Part shown: positions 10,430-23,209 of the stretch, in pieces
Numbering within the stretch: the first letter of the stretch is position 1
Layout: each line of letters starts with the position of its first letter
From: Diphasiastrum complanatum
Taxonomy: Eukaryota > Streptophyta > Lycopodiopsida > Lycopodiales > Lycopodiaceae
DNA length: 64,000 nt
Assembly (NCBI GenBank): GCA_029204225.1
Contig: MU831547.1
Coordinates: 1 to 64,000, forward strand
Direction of reading: 5' to 3'
Program-made: the position numbers and the translations under genes
Notes under the pieces: generated by a model
What the model was told of the DNA's origin: nothing
Databases searched by the model: none
The model's input: only the letters and a program-made list of their open reading frames with translations

Positions 10430-12475
10430 TTCGCCTTAGCAAAGAAGAGTACAAGTGTGTGCGATCAACTATTTCTAAGATGAGAACACCAACAAATTTT
10501 GCTCATTCATTGAACATCATTCATAGCAGATGAAAAGCTCATGGTCTAAAATCTCATGACTGGTTGAAAATGCTTGAATATATATTTTCAATGTGCATTT
10601 GTGGTTGTCTAATAGAGCATCTTCGTAAGACCATTTACAAACTAGCAGCTGTTGTGAGGTACTTACACATCTTTATGTTACCTGTTTGTTTTTAGATGGA
10701 TTCATTTGCAATAACAACAAATGACAAAATGAAACATATATTATATACATGATGTAGATGGATATGCAACAAGGAGATTCGTGAGGCGGACATGCAAAAA
10801 AAACATGAAAACATGGTGGAGGCTATATGTATGCTTGAGAGGGATTTTTTGACTTCTATTTTAGACATACAAGTGCATCTATTGGTGCACTTGGTTCAAG
10901 AAGTTGGTATTACTGGCCCAGTGCACTCCAAATACAGATATAAGATTTCATGGCTTTAATCGAGCTTACCAATTTAACTAAGGTTCTCATGTTTTTTATT
11001 TTTTTGCAGGTGGATGTTTTTTTTGGAAAGGTATATGAAAGTCTTGAAAGACTTTTTGCGTCAAAAAGCAAGACCCGAGGGAAGCATGTCAGAGGGTAGG
11101 TTAGCACAAGAATCTCTCTTTTATATTTTTGAAGTTTTGCTTTAAATTGATCCATCGTCTCCAAGATTATGGGATGATGTGGAAAGAGACAAGGTCATAG
11201 GTGAAAAATGTCAAGGTATAGGAAGTCTAAAGAAATTAACACCTGCTTTACGAGAAAAGATCTCTACTTTTATGCTCTATAATTCTAGAATAATGGATAA
11301 ATGGTTGGAACTATACGAGCTAGAGAAGAAACAAAGAGCAATGGTTAGTAAAAGACAGCGTAGTAATTGGCGAGGGCCAATTTTCAACTTCTCGTGACAT
11401 TGAACCATTACCTAATCCATGCACCACCGAGTGGATGCAAGACACACTAAAAAATGCAAAAGCCAAGTGACAAATTATATCTGACATGGAATGGAAATTT
11501 TCTAGAGGATGTGATTGGAAGATAAGTTTTTTTAATTGATTTTTATCATTTGACATGTTACATAGGTCTAGTAAAATCATTACAGGAGTTTTAGCATGAT
11601 TGCTTATTGTACAATTTGTGATAAATGTTGCATGATAGTATCGAACGTATAGCCGCTATGTGGGCATATGGTCACCATCATCGTGTTGAACAAATCGATG
11701 TGAAACGACGCACATATGATTGTGGTGTTGTGGCATCTTTTCACCAAGAAAGTTGAAGTAGTGCACGAGACCAAAATCTCATTTCTGGAGAGCTTGAGTA
11801 TGTAGGCACAATTCAAGAAATATACGAAGTGCGTTTTGGTGAAAATGGTTCATATTTTTTGTTTGATGTGAAATGGTTTAGAATCAATTACACAGGATCA
11901 AATGCAATTGTGAAGAAAGATGTTAATGGATTTTTTGCTACTGATTCACCCAAGACATTAAGCATGGATTTTTTAGACACATTGGTATTACCTCGTCATT
12001 GCGAGCAAGTATAATTCCGTTGCTTTACAACTTATAATTTTCTTAGTTTGTTGATCATATATCTTCGGTGGACGTTAGAATATTTTATTGTTTAATGAGC
12101 ATATAATTTGTTGAATGTGTAGGTATTTTTTCATCCGGACTGATTAAACAATGATTGGTGGTATGTTTTTCAAATTAAGCCACATTCAAGGCACATATTT
12201 GAAAATGCATATGTTGAGGACAAGATGGAGGATTTGAACTCCAACGTAGGATCTAACGAGAATATAGAAATTATATCTTTAAACATGTTAGATATTGAAG
12301 ATTTTACAAATAAATTGGAGGACGTTGCAAATGAAAAAGATAGTATTGATTATTTTAGTAAAGACAATGAAGTAGTTGGGGCTGAATATTTTAGTAATGA
12401 TGGAGTCCATCTAAGTGAAAATGAGTTGCAAGATATATTGGCCAATGAGTTTGAATCTTATAATGATATTTAATT
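10430..12475 (+). pseudogene. CACTA (En/Spm-like) transposase-region remnant with DUF4218 and DUF4216 parts
   Basis: In order: GLKSHDWLKMLEYIF (near 10550), LERDFLTSILDIQVHLLVHL (near 10840), GPVHS, then after an intron-like gap RWMFFLERYMKVLKDFLRQK and ARPEGSMSEG (about 11010-11095), which is the DUF4218 order of CACTA transposases. Further on come RRTYDCGVV, LEYVGTIQEI and SYFLFDVKWF (11700-11875), the DUF4216 pattern. A GT-AG intron remains recognisable at about 12009-12120, after which WWYVFQIKPHSRHIFEN resumes and runs to an acidic tail ending at 12473. Several stops and frame changes show it is dead. No CACTA termini were located. Confidence 0.75.
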
Positions 12476-13139
12476 GGATTAAAAATCAGCTGTTTTGGTG
12501 CAACAATTGTTTTTGTAGAATTGGTTGATCTTTGGGATGATCAGAATGTTTAGGTCAAATTTTGTTTTCAAAGGATGTGTTTTTAATTATTTTCATTTTT
12601 TTTCCTTTGTTTGAATCACTATAAATGATAACATATATATATCATACGTTCATTATTGCATCTTTTTTTTACATGTGTGAGCACAACACATCTCTACATA
12701 CACATTTTGATTGTTATCACCCACCAATTTTCATCTTCTACATCCAATTGTAATTAATGGTAGAACAATTTCCAAAACTAATGTTTGAATTGATATCAAA
12801 TATTTAAACTATGAAAACATTAATGAATTTTTTGATCATGGACCTTATCTATGCTATAAAGGTTTTTTACAACATCCTTATAACATTGGCACTGACACTT
12901 TGTCTTTGTTGGCCCTCTATATATTGCAATCAGCACATTGACTGAATGCATAGCCGATACAACCAAAGGCTATAAATATCTGATTAGATCGAGATTGCAT
13001 TGTTAATAGATTGATCAACTTAGAGTAATCTTGTGTTTAGTACATTCAAATAACTTCAATTTCATGCTCCCTGTGGCTACTCATAATTTAATTAATGCCA
13101 AGCTTATGAGCTTTAAAAATAACTCACCAAAATTGACCA
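12476..13139. other. No recognisable gene
   Basis: AT-rich sequence between the CACTA remnant and a copia fragment; no motif seen on either strand. Confidence 0.4.
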
Positions 13140-13400
13140 ATATCATGTTGAGTACATTTGGATTGTTTGAATTCAATCCCCCTATCACACAATAAATCTC
13201 AAATTTGATGTCACTCGCAATCAATTTTGGCATTATCATTTTAGATTGGGTATAATGACAAGATAACTCCCTCTTAAGAACTACAAAAGTCTATCATTTT
13301 ATTGGAAATATATTCTCCTCCATTATCACATCTTAATACCTTAATTTTGGTATTAAGTTGATTTTTAGCTAGAGTTTTGAATACAAATAAATCAAACACC
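13140..13400 (-). pseudogene. Ty1/copia integrase core scrap
   Basis: One minus-strand frame reads FDLFVFKTLAKNQLN followed by KVLRCDNGGEYISNKMIDFC. The DNGGEY box is the second catalytic block of copia integrases. A stop follows shortly after. The frame at 13392-13610 upstream does not show the first catalytic block, so only a fragment is present. Confidence 0.75.
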
Positions 13401-13629
13401 AAACTTTTGGAAGACAAAAGGTAGATGGCGTGTTTCTTCTGAATGTGCTCCTAAATTGTCCAAGTAAACCTCTAAGGTAGGTTCTCCATTTTGCACGAAC
13501 ATTCCATAGATAGAACATATTTTGTTTAATTGCAATTGTGAATCATGAGAGGAGTTTTCACTTTTTGAAAGAAGAGAATATATAGTTTTGGTCTCACTTA
13601 TCATTTTCAATTTTGAGTGTTATGCATTG

Positions 13630-14375
13630 TGTAGTGGGCATTTCCTATCCTACCCTCAACCCTAGATCCAAGCACACAAGCATCAAGGAGATGAAGCTAG
13701 TTGTCACGTGGAGGTTCGTTCCCATAAGAGTGATAGCATATTTCATAATCCAGCATGTGCATATGATTCATGTCTAACACTAAGATCCCTTAACACTCAG
13801 CATTAACACTACATCCATTAACACTAGATCCACAATAATGATAGAAACTCACTCTTCTCTCTCTCCCTTTTTCTCTCACAAAAAGCATAAGAAAATTCAA
13901 TCCCAATAAGCGTCAAATCCAACAAATAGCAGATCCAAAGAAAACATGAGAGTTAGAGGAGGGCAGATGGAGAGCAATGACATTCCATATCCATTTCATA
14001 AGAGGGTCAACTTGCTTGTATTGAAATGAAGAAAACATGTTTACAATATTCGAATTTCCCACTATATATAGGGCTTTGGCCTCAAATCCTATTGGCCAAT
14101 ATCTACCTCCCTAACTATTTGAATTTGAAATAGTGAGGGAACCAATTTGAATTCGAATTTTAGTGGGAACCCCTATTTTATTTACTAACTTGACTATTAG
14201 GCCCTGCGACATTCGAAAAGTCTCAAAAAAAAGCCTGAAGTCCTTTTATTATTAACCTTTAAGTAATCAAATAACTATGTGATCATCAGGTTAGACTTAC
14301 ACACGCAGGGTGCCAAATCCCTTTCACTTATTAACTTGGGTTAGGGTTGTCTCGATATCAGCAAACCCTCCAACA
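13630..14375 (-). mobile_element. LTR (746 bp), 3' LTR of a minus-strand element
   Basis: On the minus strand it starts TGTTGGAGGG (14375) and ends CCCACTACA (13630), giving TGT...ACA termini. A polypurine tract TTTGGGGGGGATAT abuts its start (about 14376-14389), so the interior lies to the right. A TATA box (ctatatata) is near 14064-14072. It is homologous along its length to the plus-oriented LTR at 42056-42816. The flanks atatc and cattg do not match, as expected if it is not a solo LTR. Confidence 0.8.
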
Positions 14376-14429
14376 ATATCCCCCCCAAATCTGGTGGCGG
14401 TTCCACGACACCTCGTGCGATTTATTACT

Positions 14430-15534
14430 TCAGGATCTCTTTGGTTCAAAGGGTCCTGGACTCATGGGCATCACAAAGCATTCATCTGCCCCTAGGGGAT
14501 TAGAATCATCAAACAAATCCACAAACTGCTGGGTGCCCAGTGAAGTAGCTTGTACTTGTGGGGGTGAGGCGGCTTGGGCAACTGAAATTGGAATAGAGGA
14601 TTTAATTGTCACATATGGCCCTTGAGAGGAATCAGAGGTGAGGGTTGCTATAGTGGATGAGGGCATAGGAAGTTCTGTGCGAGTGGCAACAGGGGGTGGT
14701 AGCACAATTGTTGCCGAAGGTGGCTGAGTGCGACGACGAGATGTGGAAGGCAAGTCGGGTATAACCATCTTGCTGCATACACGTCTACGACTTTGAGCGT
14801 AGGATGCTTGGTGGGATGATTCGGTTGGTGTTACTTCATAGGTGGCTAGCATAGAATCAACACAAAACTTGTGAACCTTATTATCTAGGTACGCTGTGAC
14901 TAAGGAGGACAGAAGAGAGCCAACAACGAACTACTATTGGTGTTACCCTTAATGGCTCTCTTTAGCTCCCCAAAGACCGTTTTGTACGAGTCATAAGGTT
15001 CCAAGGCTCCCTTATCTAACTTATAGTTAGATTCAACCAAGCGATGGAGGATTTGAGATGAGATCCTTTCCTTCCTGAGGTTGCGAACCATTAAGAAGTT
15101 GTTCAGTAATTGGGTGGCGGCCTGCTGGATCTCTAATGGCCTCTACCAGGTAACCATCATTAGTGTAATAGAGTTTGATGGTGGTGTCGATAAATGGCTC
15201 GATGTTGATTTGGCATGCTTATGTGGGTTAAGGTGTGTCTCCGAAGAAATTCCCAGGGCGGCATCAGTGACTCGCACCTTGTGGGTAGCTCCTTGAAAAG
15301 TGATATAAAACTTGGACTTGGCCTCATCCCAACTAAAGGGCATAGTGATGAATTCCATATTGATATTATCAGAAAAGACACGCTCATGGATCCCCATTTT
15401 TGTCAGTAAGAGCTCAGCAACGTTCATCCATCAGCCACCCTGCTTGTGCTAGAAAGTGACATGATGTCCATTGCAGTTGGAACATGACATTTAACCACAA
15501 ATCGAGGTGAAATACTAGTATCACTAGAAGACAT
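14430..15534 (-). pseudogene. Unrecognised cargo ORF upstream of the LTR, several frameshifts
   Basis: From ATG at 15534 the minus strand encodes MSSSDTSISPRFVVKCHV, then after one frameshift MNVAELLLTKMGIHERVFSD (15427) and FSWDEAKSKFYITFQGATHK, then EAIRDPAGRHPITEQLL, ESNYKLDKGALEPYDSYKTV, and finally a Ser/Thr/Pro-rich tail (14852-14430) ending near SPGPFEPKRS. That gives roughly 350 residues once the frame breaks are allowed for. I recognise no gag, protease, integrase or RT motif. It could be a highly diverged gag of a non-autonomous LTR element or a captured host gene. A TATA box lies about 135 bp upstream. Confidence 0.5.
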
Positions 15535-15667
15535 GATGGCAATTGGTAGAAACTAAAAGTAGAGAGCTTGAGAGTGCATCAGAAAGCTGTGTGAAAGTTT
15601 TGGAAAAGTTTGGTCGCTGAAAAAATTCGCAAGAGCTTCACTAGCACAAGTGAGAAATGAAATCGAA

Positions 15668-15681
15668 TTCAGCTCTTTTAT
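15668..15681 (-). promoter_or_regulatory. TATA box upstream of the cargo ORF
   Basis: The minus strand reads gcctataaaagagc, a near-consensus plant TATA box, about 135-150 bp before the ATG at 15534. It does not resemble the TATA region of the neighbouring LTR, so the ORF may have carried its own promoter. Confidence 0.45.
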
Positions 15682-16552
15682 AGGCTAATTTTGAGGATCC
15701 ATTAGACAAAGTACTAGTTTGGCACATCAATTCTAGACAAAAATTTGCAGGCATATTCAATATTGTAAAAATAGCTTTCAAAAATCTCGGCGAAGGTTCT
15801 GAAGGTCTTTGGCGAGGGTTCAACTCTCACCTAAGTGCATCCTTTGCCTAGGTACTGCATTTCATGAAAATTTTCAGGATCTAGACCTTTGTCCAACCTA
15901 ATTTTGGCATTCTGAATCCATTTGTCAGGTCGACAAAGGTTCATGATGAGGTTATACTTAGGGATGAGCCTCATGCGCTAACTTCATCATCTTCATCTTT
16001 CCAAAAAGCACCATCAAAACCACACTAATGATAGACTAGATAGGTGTAGATAGAAATAGCCTAGTGCTCCTTCGATTCTCTTGTAATTGTTAGTTTAGAT
16101 AATAATAGATAATTAGGACCAACATTAGAGGAATTCCAAAAAAAAAGTGACCCTTTGTAAATATACTTTTATTTATTTTTCTTTAGTTTCGAGCACCACC
16201 TGGCCCAATCAAAATGCAGAAATTTCAAATCTACGTAACATAGCTCAAATAAATTGAAAAATAAAAGTATATTACAGAATACTTTGAAATTTACGTCGGG
16301 CAGCATGGACGTGTCCCATTGGTTCGCTCTTCCTACCCGACATGTGCTAATATGTCTGACGTCAATACCTCAAGTTAAATTTATTTAACTATGCTGGTTA
16401 GTATAATGAAATTTGTTAACTAGACTAGTTACAGTTATAGTATGCACAGTAACTGTGACTTTTGTGGCATTCTCATGAGATTAAATGCGATACAAAAAAT
16501 TGAACTGAGTATCATATCAAAGAGATTTTTGGCGCCCAATCTTTGAATGTAG

Positions 16553-17460
16553 CAATGGCAAGGAGACCAATATCTACAATTGAGTATGTGATTTTTTACA
16601 ATGAGAAAGATGACACTGATAAGTGGAAGCCAATAAAATATACGAAGAATTCATGGGTGTTGCTGCATTCATCATCAAAGGGCGATTTTTGACAGAAGAA
16701 AAAGACAAAGATGACATACAAATCTTAATGGAAAGCAAAAAATTTGGAGTTTAAGACAACTCTCGGAGGTCACTCTATATCAGATGTGTTAGTACAGCAT
16801 GTTTATATGCATTCAAAAAGCAATCCTCATGATTATCGAAAATGTAATTGTAAGCATATCAAAAGGTATGCACTTTACTGCAATCATAGGTGGTTTTTGA
16901 TTGAAGCTCTTCATATTAAAATTCAAATAATTTAACGTTTTTCTTCTTGTAGATTTATATCCATCAAACATAAGTGAATGAGAGCCAACATAATCACTTG
17001 CAGGAATATTGGATGTTGGAAAGCTGCAATACAGAGGAAGTAGTTCAAAGGAGCTTGCAGATCGTGGTATGTATTTTTATGAAACTTCATATATACCACA
17101 AACGGATGGGAGTTTTAGCAAGCTTGAAGCAATTCCATTGGCAAGTTTTCAGAGTGATGAGTGGCCTACTCCTGACAATATTATTTCTGAATCCTTCAAA
17201 TGCAAGCTACTCTTGAATGTTAGAAATGCCATGAAGATAAGTACGGGTTCGAAAATTATTCACCTAAGTTGGCTTCTCTCATTGTATTTGTTGATTTTTT
17301 CTCAAGTGCAAGTGTTCAAAGGACACCAATTGCAAGGATTTATCAGTCAAATCTCATGGATCAAGATTGGGATAGTAAAACAAATACATATACAGAATGC
17401 AGGATAAAAAAAGTCTTCAATGATCTTTCGTTATCATATTGAAAAGTCTCACATTTAGCT
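16553..17460 (+). pseudogene. Unrecognised protein gene, first unit of the 16.5-22.6 kb cluster
   Basis: ATG at 16553 opens MARRPISTIEYVIFYNEKDD and WKPIKYTKNSWVLLHSSSK. After frame breaks come FKTTLGGHSISDVLVQHVYM and HDYRKCNCKHIKR (about 16745-16868). An intron-like gap with an acceptor at about 16993 leads to LQYRGSSSKELADRGMYFYE, KLEAIPLASFQSDEWPTPDN and FKCKLLLNVRNAMK. The frame then shifts to KYGFENYSPKLASLIVFVDF and RIYQSNLMDQDWDSKTNTYT, ending near 17447. The CNCKHIK cysteines could bind a metal. I know no family with this arrangement. It converges on the Ulp1-like unit (stop at 18037). Confidence 0.45.
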
Positions 17461-18036
17461 ATCAGAGATTCAAGAAAATTGACGGTACATGGCTACCACT
17501 AAGACTTCCAGATAAATGGTCACACCGACCGAAATGAGATAAGCATCATACAGAATAAAGAATTTTTGACTATGATTGAGGTGGAAGAGCATTGGAGCTT
17601 TGATTATATCATAGCAGAGCTCATGCTATTACAAACCAATCTACCCACTTATTTCAGATTTATCATCAACGGAAGACTCATAAGTACTCTATGTTTATCG
17701 TCTGTTTAAAATAGTACACACAAAATGAAAGTGACATAATTTGCAATGACACATTCACTAATATTTGTCTTGTTACAGTTGTGAAAAAGACAGGAGCTGA
17801 TAACGTGCTACAAAGATCTACCTACAACAATCATCATTGTGGAAGAGCAATAGATTCGAATACAGTTTAGTGAAATTTGTGTATAGAATCTTTCGTTCAA
17901 TAAATGAAGCCCAAGCTGGACATCAATACATGTTTTTTCAAATAATTGTATAGCTCCCAATTTCAATAAAATGGAGTTGCATTTGATATATATGTGTATA
18001 TGTTTCTATTTCTGATCAATGTTATCTATATTTTTG

Positions 18037-19130
18037 TCATTTTTTATTTAATATAACAACATCATCAACAACTCTAGACAAATCAGGATGCGACTGAAGC
18101 CTTGCCCTTGACAGTATGCTCATAATAATCTCATGTCTGAATTTGTACACTTGGGCTCTTGTGTATGTACAAATCGTAAACTGCAAGATAAAATGTTCAC
18201 ATATTAGCTAAGGTAAGACAATTTACAGAATAACAAAATTAATCACGATTGCAAAATCAAGAATAAACAGAATAAATCACCTTTGAAATATCAACATCCG
18301 TCTGAAGGTTGTACCACTCAAAAATAGCTTTGCATTATATAAGGTATATCACCAAAGCTGAACGAATCATTTTGTTGGGGTGACTACAAAAAGTTCAGCA
18401 CTGAAGATATCAATAAATGAAACCACACAATGAATATAATACATTAGAATATTGATTTTAAAACGTTGATGAAATGGCCATGAATTACCTCTAGATTAAT
18501 GATATCGCATTCCTTTGCTTTGGCATTCTCTATTGGAATGTATTTACAGATTGTCGACATGATCGAATCAATATCCTTATGAGTCTTACTAGCCAAATTC
18601 ATCTTTACACAAAAAAGTTTAATTACACAAATCTCTTGAAAGAAATCAGGATTAAGCTCCATTGGTCACTACAAAATAAAATAGACAGTCCATTAGATGC
18701 AATTTTGAGGAATAATTTCAAATTGGAATGCCAATGATAAAGTTATTAACAACAAGAAGCAAATAAATTGTCTTACTTGGTATGATAGGGCACAAACATA
18801 TATTTGGTGAGTGGTGTGCATCCACTAAACAGACATTGTGCCAAGGTGCCATTTTCGTCCTTAACATACTGTAGGAAAAAATTGCTGAGAACTAAGACTT
18901 CTCGGCTTGAATGCCTTGCAATGTCAAATTGCAAGAGCTGAATCTTAGACTCTATCACATGATCACTGATAGAAGCCCATCTATTCTTCAAATCCAAACA
19001 ATCAAGAACTCTAAAATTTGTGCTAAAATCCAGTTCTCCTAAAGTGACACAAAATGGAACTCCTATTCTATCAACGACATCATATATGTCTCTCAAATTT
19101 TAAATATTCATCCGAATCTATATATTAGGC
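18037..19130 (-). pseudogene. Ulp1-like (C48) SUMO-protease domain, catalytically decayed, multi-exon
   Basis: Minus-strand segments: VDRIGVPFCVTLGELDFSTN, RWASISDHVIESKIQLLQFD and REVLVLSNFFLQYV up to KYMFVPYHT, ending at a consensus donor (18777). A GT-AG intron (18669-18776) leads to NDQWSLILISFKRF; later exons at 18281-18383 (SPQQNDSFSFGDIPYIMQSY, EWYNLQTDVDISK) and 18037-18180 (FTICTYTRAQVYKFRHE to the stop). The order VP-x-H, x-W-S-L, PQQ-N-x-x-x-x-G is that of Ulp1 peptidases. The catalytic histidine position is Gln (DQW for DHW) and the DCG cysteine is Phe (SFG), and there are frame breaks, so no activity is expected. It lies directly downstream of the histone-like ORF on the same strand; whether they formed one gene is inference. 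Confidence 0.6.
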
Positions 19131-19183
19131 GAGAGAATTATTTAAAGGAGGAGGAGGAGGAATAGTAGTATTTACGAGATTAA

Positions 19184-19804
19184 CTAGATTGTCCAAAATG
19201 GATGTAGTCGTATTTTTACAACCGAATCCAGTGCAACATTATTTACATTTTTACCAATAATAGGAGAAAGTTGAATATTCATTCTCTTGACTTTCTTCGA
19301 AGCATCAATTTTGTTCCTCACTGCCCTCTTGGGGACTCGCTGCTTCCTAGGCCTCTTCATAGGGAGGTATGTCCTATCTAATGGATTAGGTGTGGATGAA
19401 GATGGCTCACCCTTATCTAATTTACAATACCTATCCCACATCCTATACAGGAGTTGAAAATCCTTTGGCATTATAGTAATTCGCTTGGCATGACTATCTA
19501 GAAAAAAAGAGTCTTCAATAAATAGGCTCTGATAATCCTCAGCAGCCTCTTGAAGGCACTGGAGTGTCGCGGGTGTGAGCCTAACACAACTGCCAAGATC
19601 ATTCCTAGTGATCTGGCGAACAATACGGTAGAAGGGTGCTCTGGGGATTAGCAAGTTGGTTGACCTCTGGTATTTGCGAATCTTAGACAACCACCTACTG
19701 CGGTTACATCTTCTCGTTTTCCTTGGAGGATTCAAGGCTACGGGAGGCCCGGAGGCAGAACCTGAAGAGAAAAAATCTCTCCTAGTTTGCTTCATCATTT
19801 TCAT
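19184..19804 (-). CDS. Divergent histone H3/CenH3-like protein with basic C-terminal extension
   Basis: ATG at 19804 opens a 206-residue frame. The tail starts MKMMKQTRRDFF, recalling the KQTAR of H3. Residues about 32-126 are an H3 histone fold: IRKYQRSTNLLIPRAPFYRI (42-61, alpha-N), LQEAAEDYQSLFIED (84-98, alpha-2), HAKRITIMPKDFQLLYRM (105-122, loop 2 and alpha-3). Between VRQI and LQEA there is one residue more than in canonical H3, and QEAAEDY and KDF resemble plant CENH3; a longer loop 1 is a CenH3 hallmark. Unlike H3, about 80 residues follow the fold, with a basic stretch RPRKQRVPKRAVRNK. The reading frame ends at 19184, but a +1 frame continues through a proline run towards the Ulp1-like part, so this may be the first exon of a larger gene. 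Captured CENH3 versus an ancient mobile-element histone cannot be decided here. Confidence 0.75.
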   Translation of the reverse strand: MKMMKQTRRDFFSSGSASGPPVALNPPRKTRRCNRSRWLSKIRKYQRSTNLLIPRAPFYRIVRQITRNDLGSCVRLTPATLQCLQEAAEDYQSLFIEDSFFLDSHAKRITIMPKDFQLLYRMWDRYCKLDKGEPSSSTPNPLDRTYLPMKRPRKQRVPKRAVRNKIDASKKVKRMNIQLSPIIGKNVNNVALDSVVKIRLHPFWTI

Positions 19805-20387
19805 TGTGGTAGGCCCTCGGGATATTGGACCTATGTGTAGGAAGAGGGAGGTGAGCGAGAGAGGTCTAAGACAAGTCGTAGAGAAGCGATATGTACAAAT
19901 TCATATGGTATATCATTTTGTGCACAGACAATATACTAGGGATCAAAGGTAGTAGATTAGTGTCACACAGGAGCGATATCCGGAGAGCAAGCATAAAAAA
20001 AAGTGAAAAACAATGCCTCGGGGACGAAACCCTTTACCCCATGGGTTGCATGTGGGAACGTACGGCCACACATGTCTCTCTGTATGACCAAATTAGAAAT
20101 TTCCACATTTCAATGTACGACGTAATGAGATTTTGACGGGCAGTAGACCCGAGGACAAGATTGAATTCCATCTGGGTTTGTTTCTGTGAGAATCTCAGTA
20201 GTGGGTATCAGAGGACGAAACAATTCGTGTCTGGATACCCACTGCACCCTTATCGGGCAGGAGAATTCCCATCATCAGCCCAATTGGGCAGACATTCATA
20301 ATGGATGTGAGAGCTTTATCTTTTTATATAGGAGGACATGAATTTGTTAAGACAAATAAAATCATTTCCATCAAGTGATCTTATGTT
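19805..20387. promoter_or_regulatory. Divergent intergenic region with repeated GGGCAG motifs
   Basis: This gap separates the histone-like gene (minus) from the transposase-like unit (plus), so it probably held both promoters. The word cgggcag occurs at 20137-20143 and 20254-20260, and tgggcag at 20285-20291, all in the same orientation; a related gtcgggcag is at about 16300, outside the left unit. A transposase or regulator site is one reading; chance is another. Confidence 0.35.
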
Positions 20388-22603
<2,216 letters not shown>

Positions 22604-22686
22604 AAAGTACAAAAGCAGTAACAAGCTTTAGAGTACTCAGAATATAAATACTATGAAATATTTGAATGCAAATATATTCTTACCTG

Positions 22687-23020
22687 ATGCAAGATAACCC
22701 ATTTTTTATGAAAGCTTTTGTAATGGTGATCCCTTCCATATTCAAATATGGATATGGTGCTAATATTTCAATTTTCACCAGAAGATTGTGCTCATATTTT
22801 GATTTCATGAGGGAATACACATTCAAAATCATATTTATAAAATTTTCGCTAAACAAAATGCAAGATAGACAATTTCGGATGAGAGCTTCTGTAATGGTGA
22901 TCCCCTCCTTATTCAAATATGGCGATGGCGCTCATATTTTGATTTTCACATCAAGTTGGCACTCATATTTTGATTATACATTCAAATTCATATTTGTTAA
23001 ATTGTGATTAAACATTACCA
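22687..23020. repeat. Diverged 171-bp tandem duplication
   Basis: Unit 1 (22687-22857) and unit 2 (22858 to about 23020) share atgcaagata, gtaatggtgatccc, attcaaatatgg, gctcatattttgat and acattcaaa. It lies just beyond the transposase-like unit and could be subterminal repeats of that element. Confidence 0.75.
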
Positions 23021-23209
23021 ACCATAACAACAGTTGGTTTGCTTAACTATAACTATAGATGAGCTGGTTAAAATGTTGAGAGTGGTGTAGGATTTGGGAG
23101 TGGTGTGGGAAAACAAATAAACAATATTGTTTTATTTATTTAGACTTTTTTTCTCATCCTATGTGGCATTTCTTATAGGGTCTTTTTCTAGTTTGAAACT
23201 CCTCTAATG

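Noticed and set aside
13630-14375. Solo LTR interpretation of the 13.6 kb LTR
   Set aside because: Flanking pentamers differ and a purine tract adjoins it, so it is a 3' LTR with an interior.
14310-14625. Plus-strand frames across the LTR border
   Set aside because: They cross the LTR boundary and lie opposite the cargo ORF; no motif.
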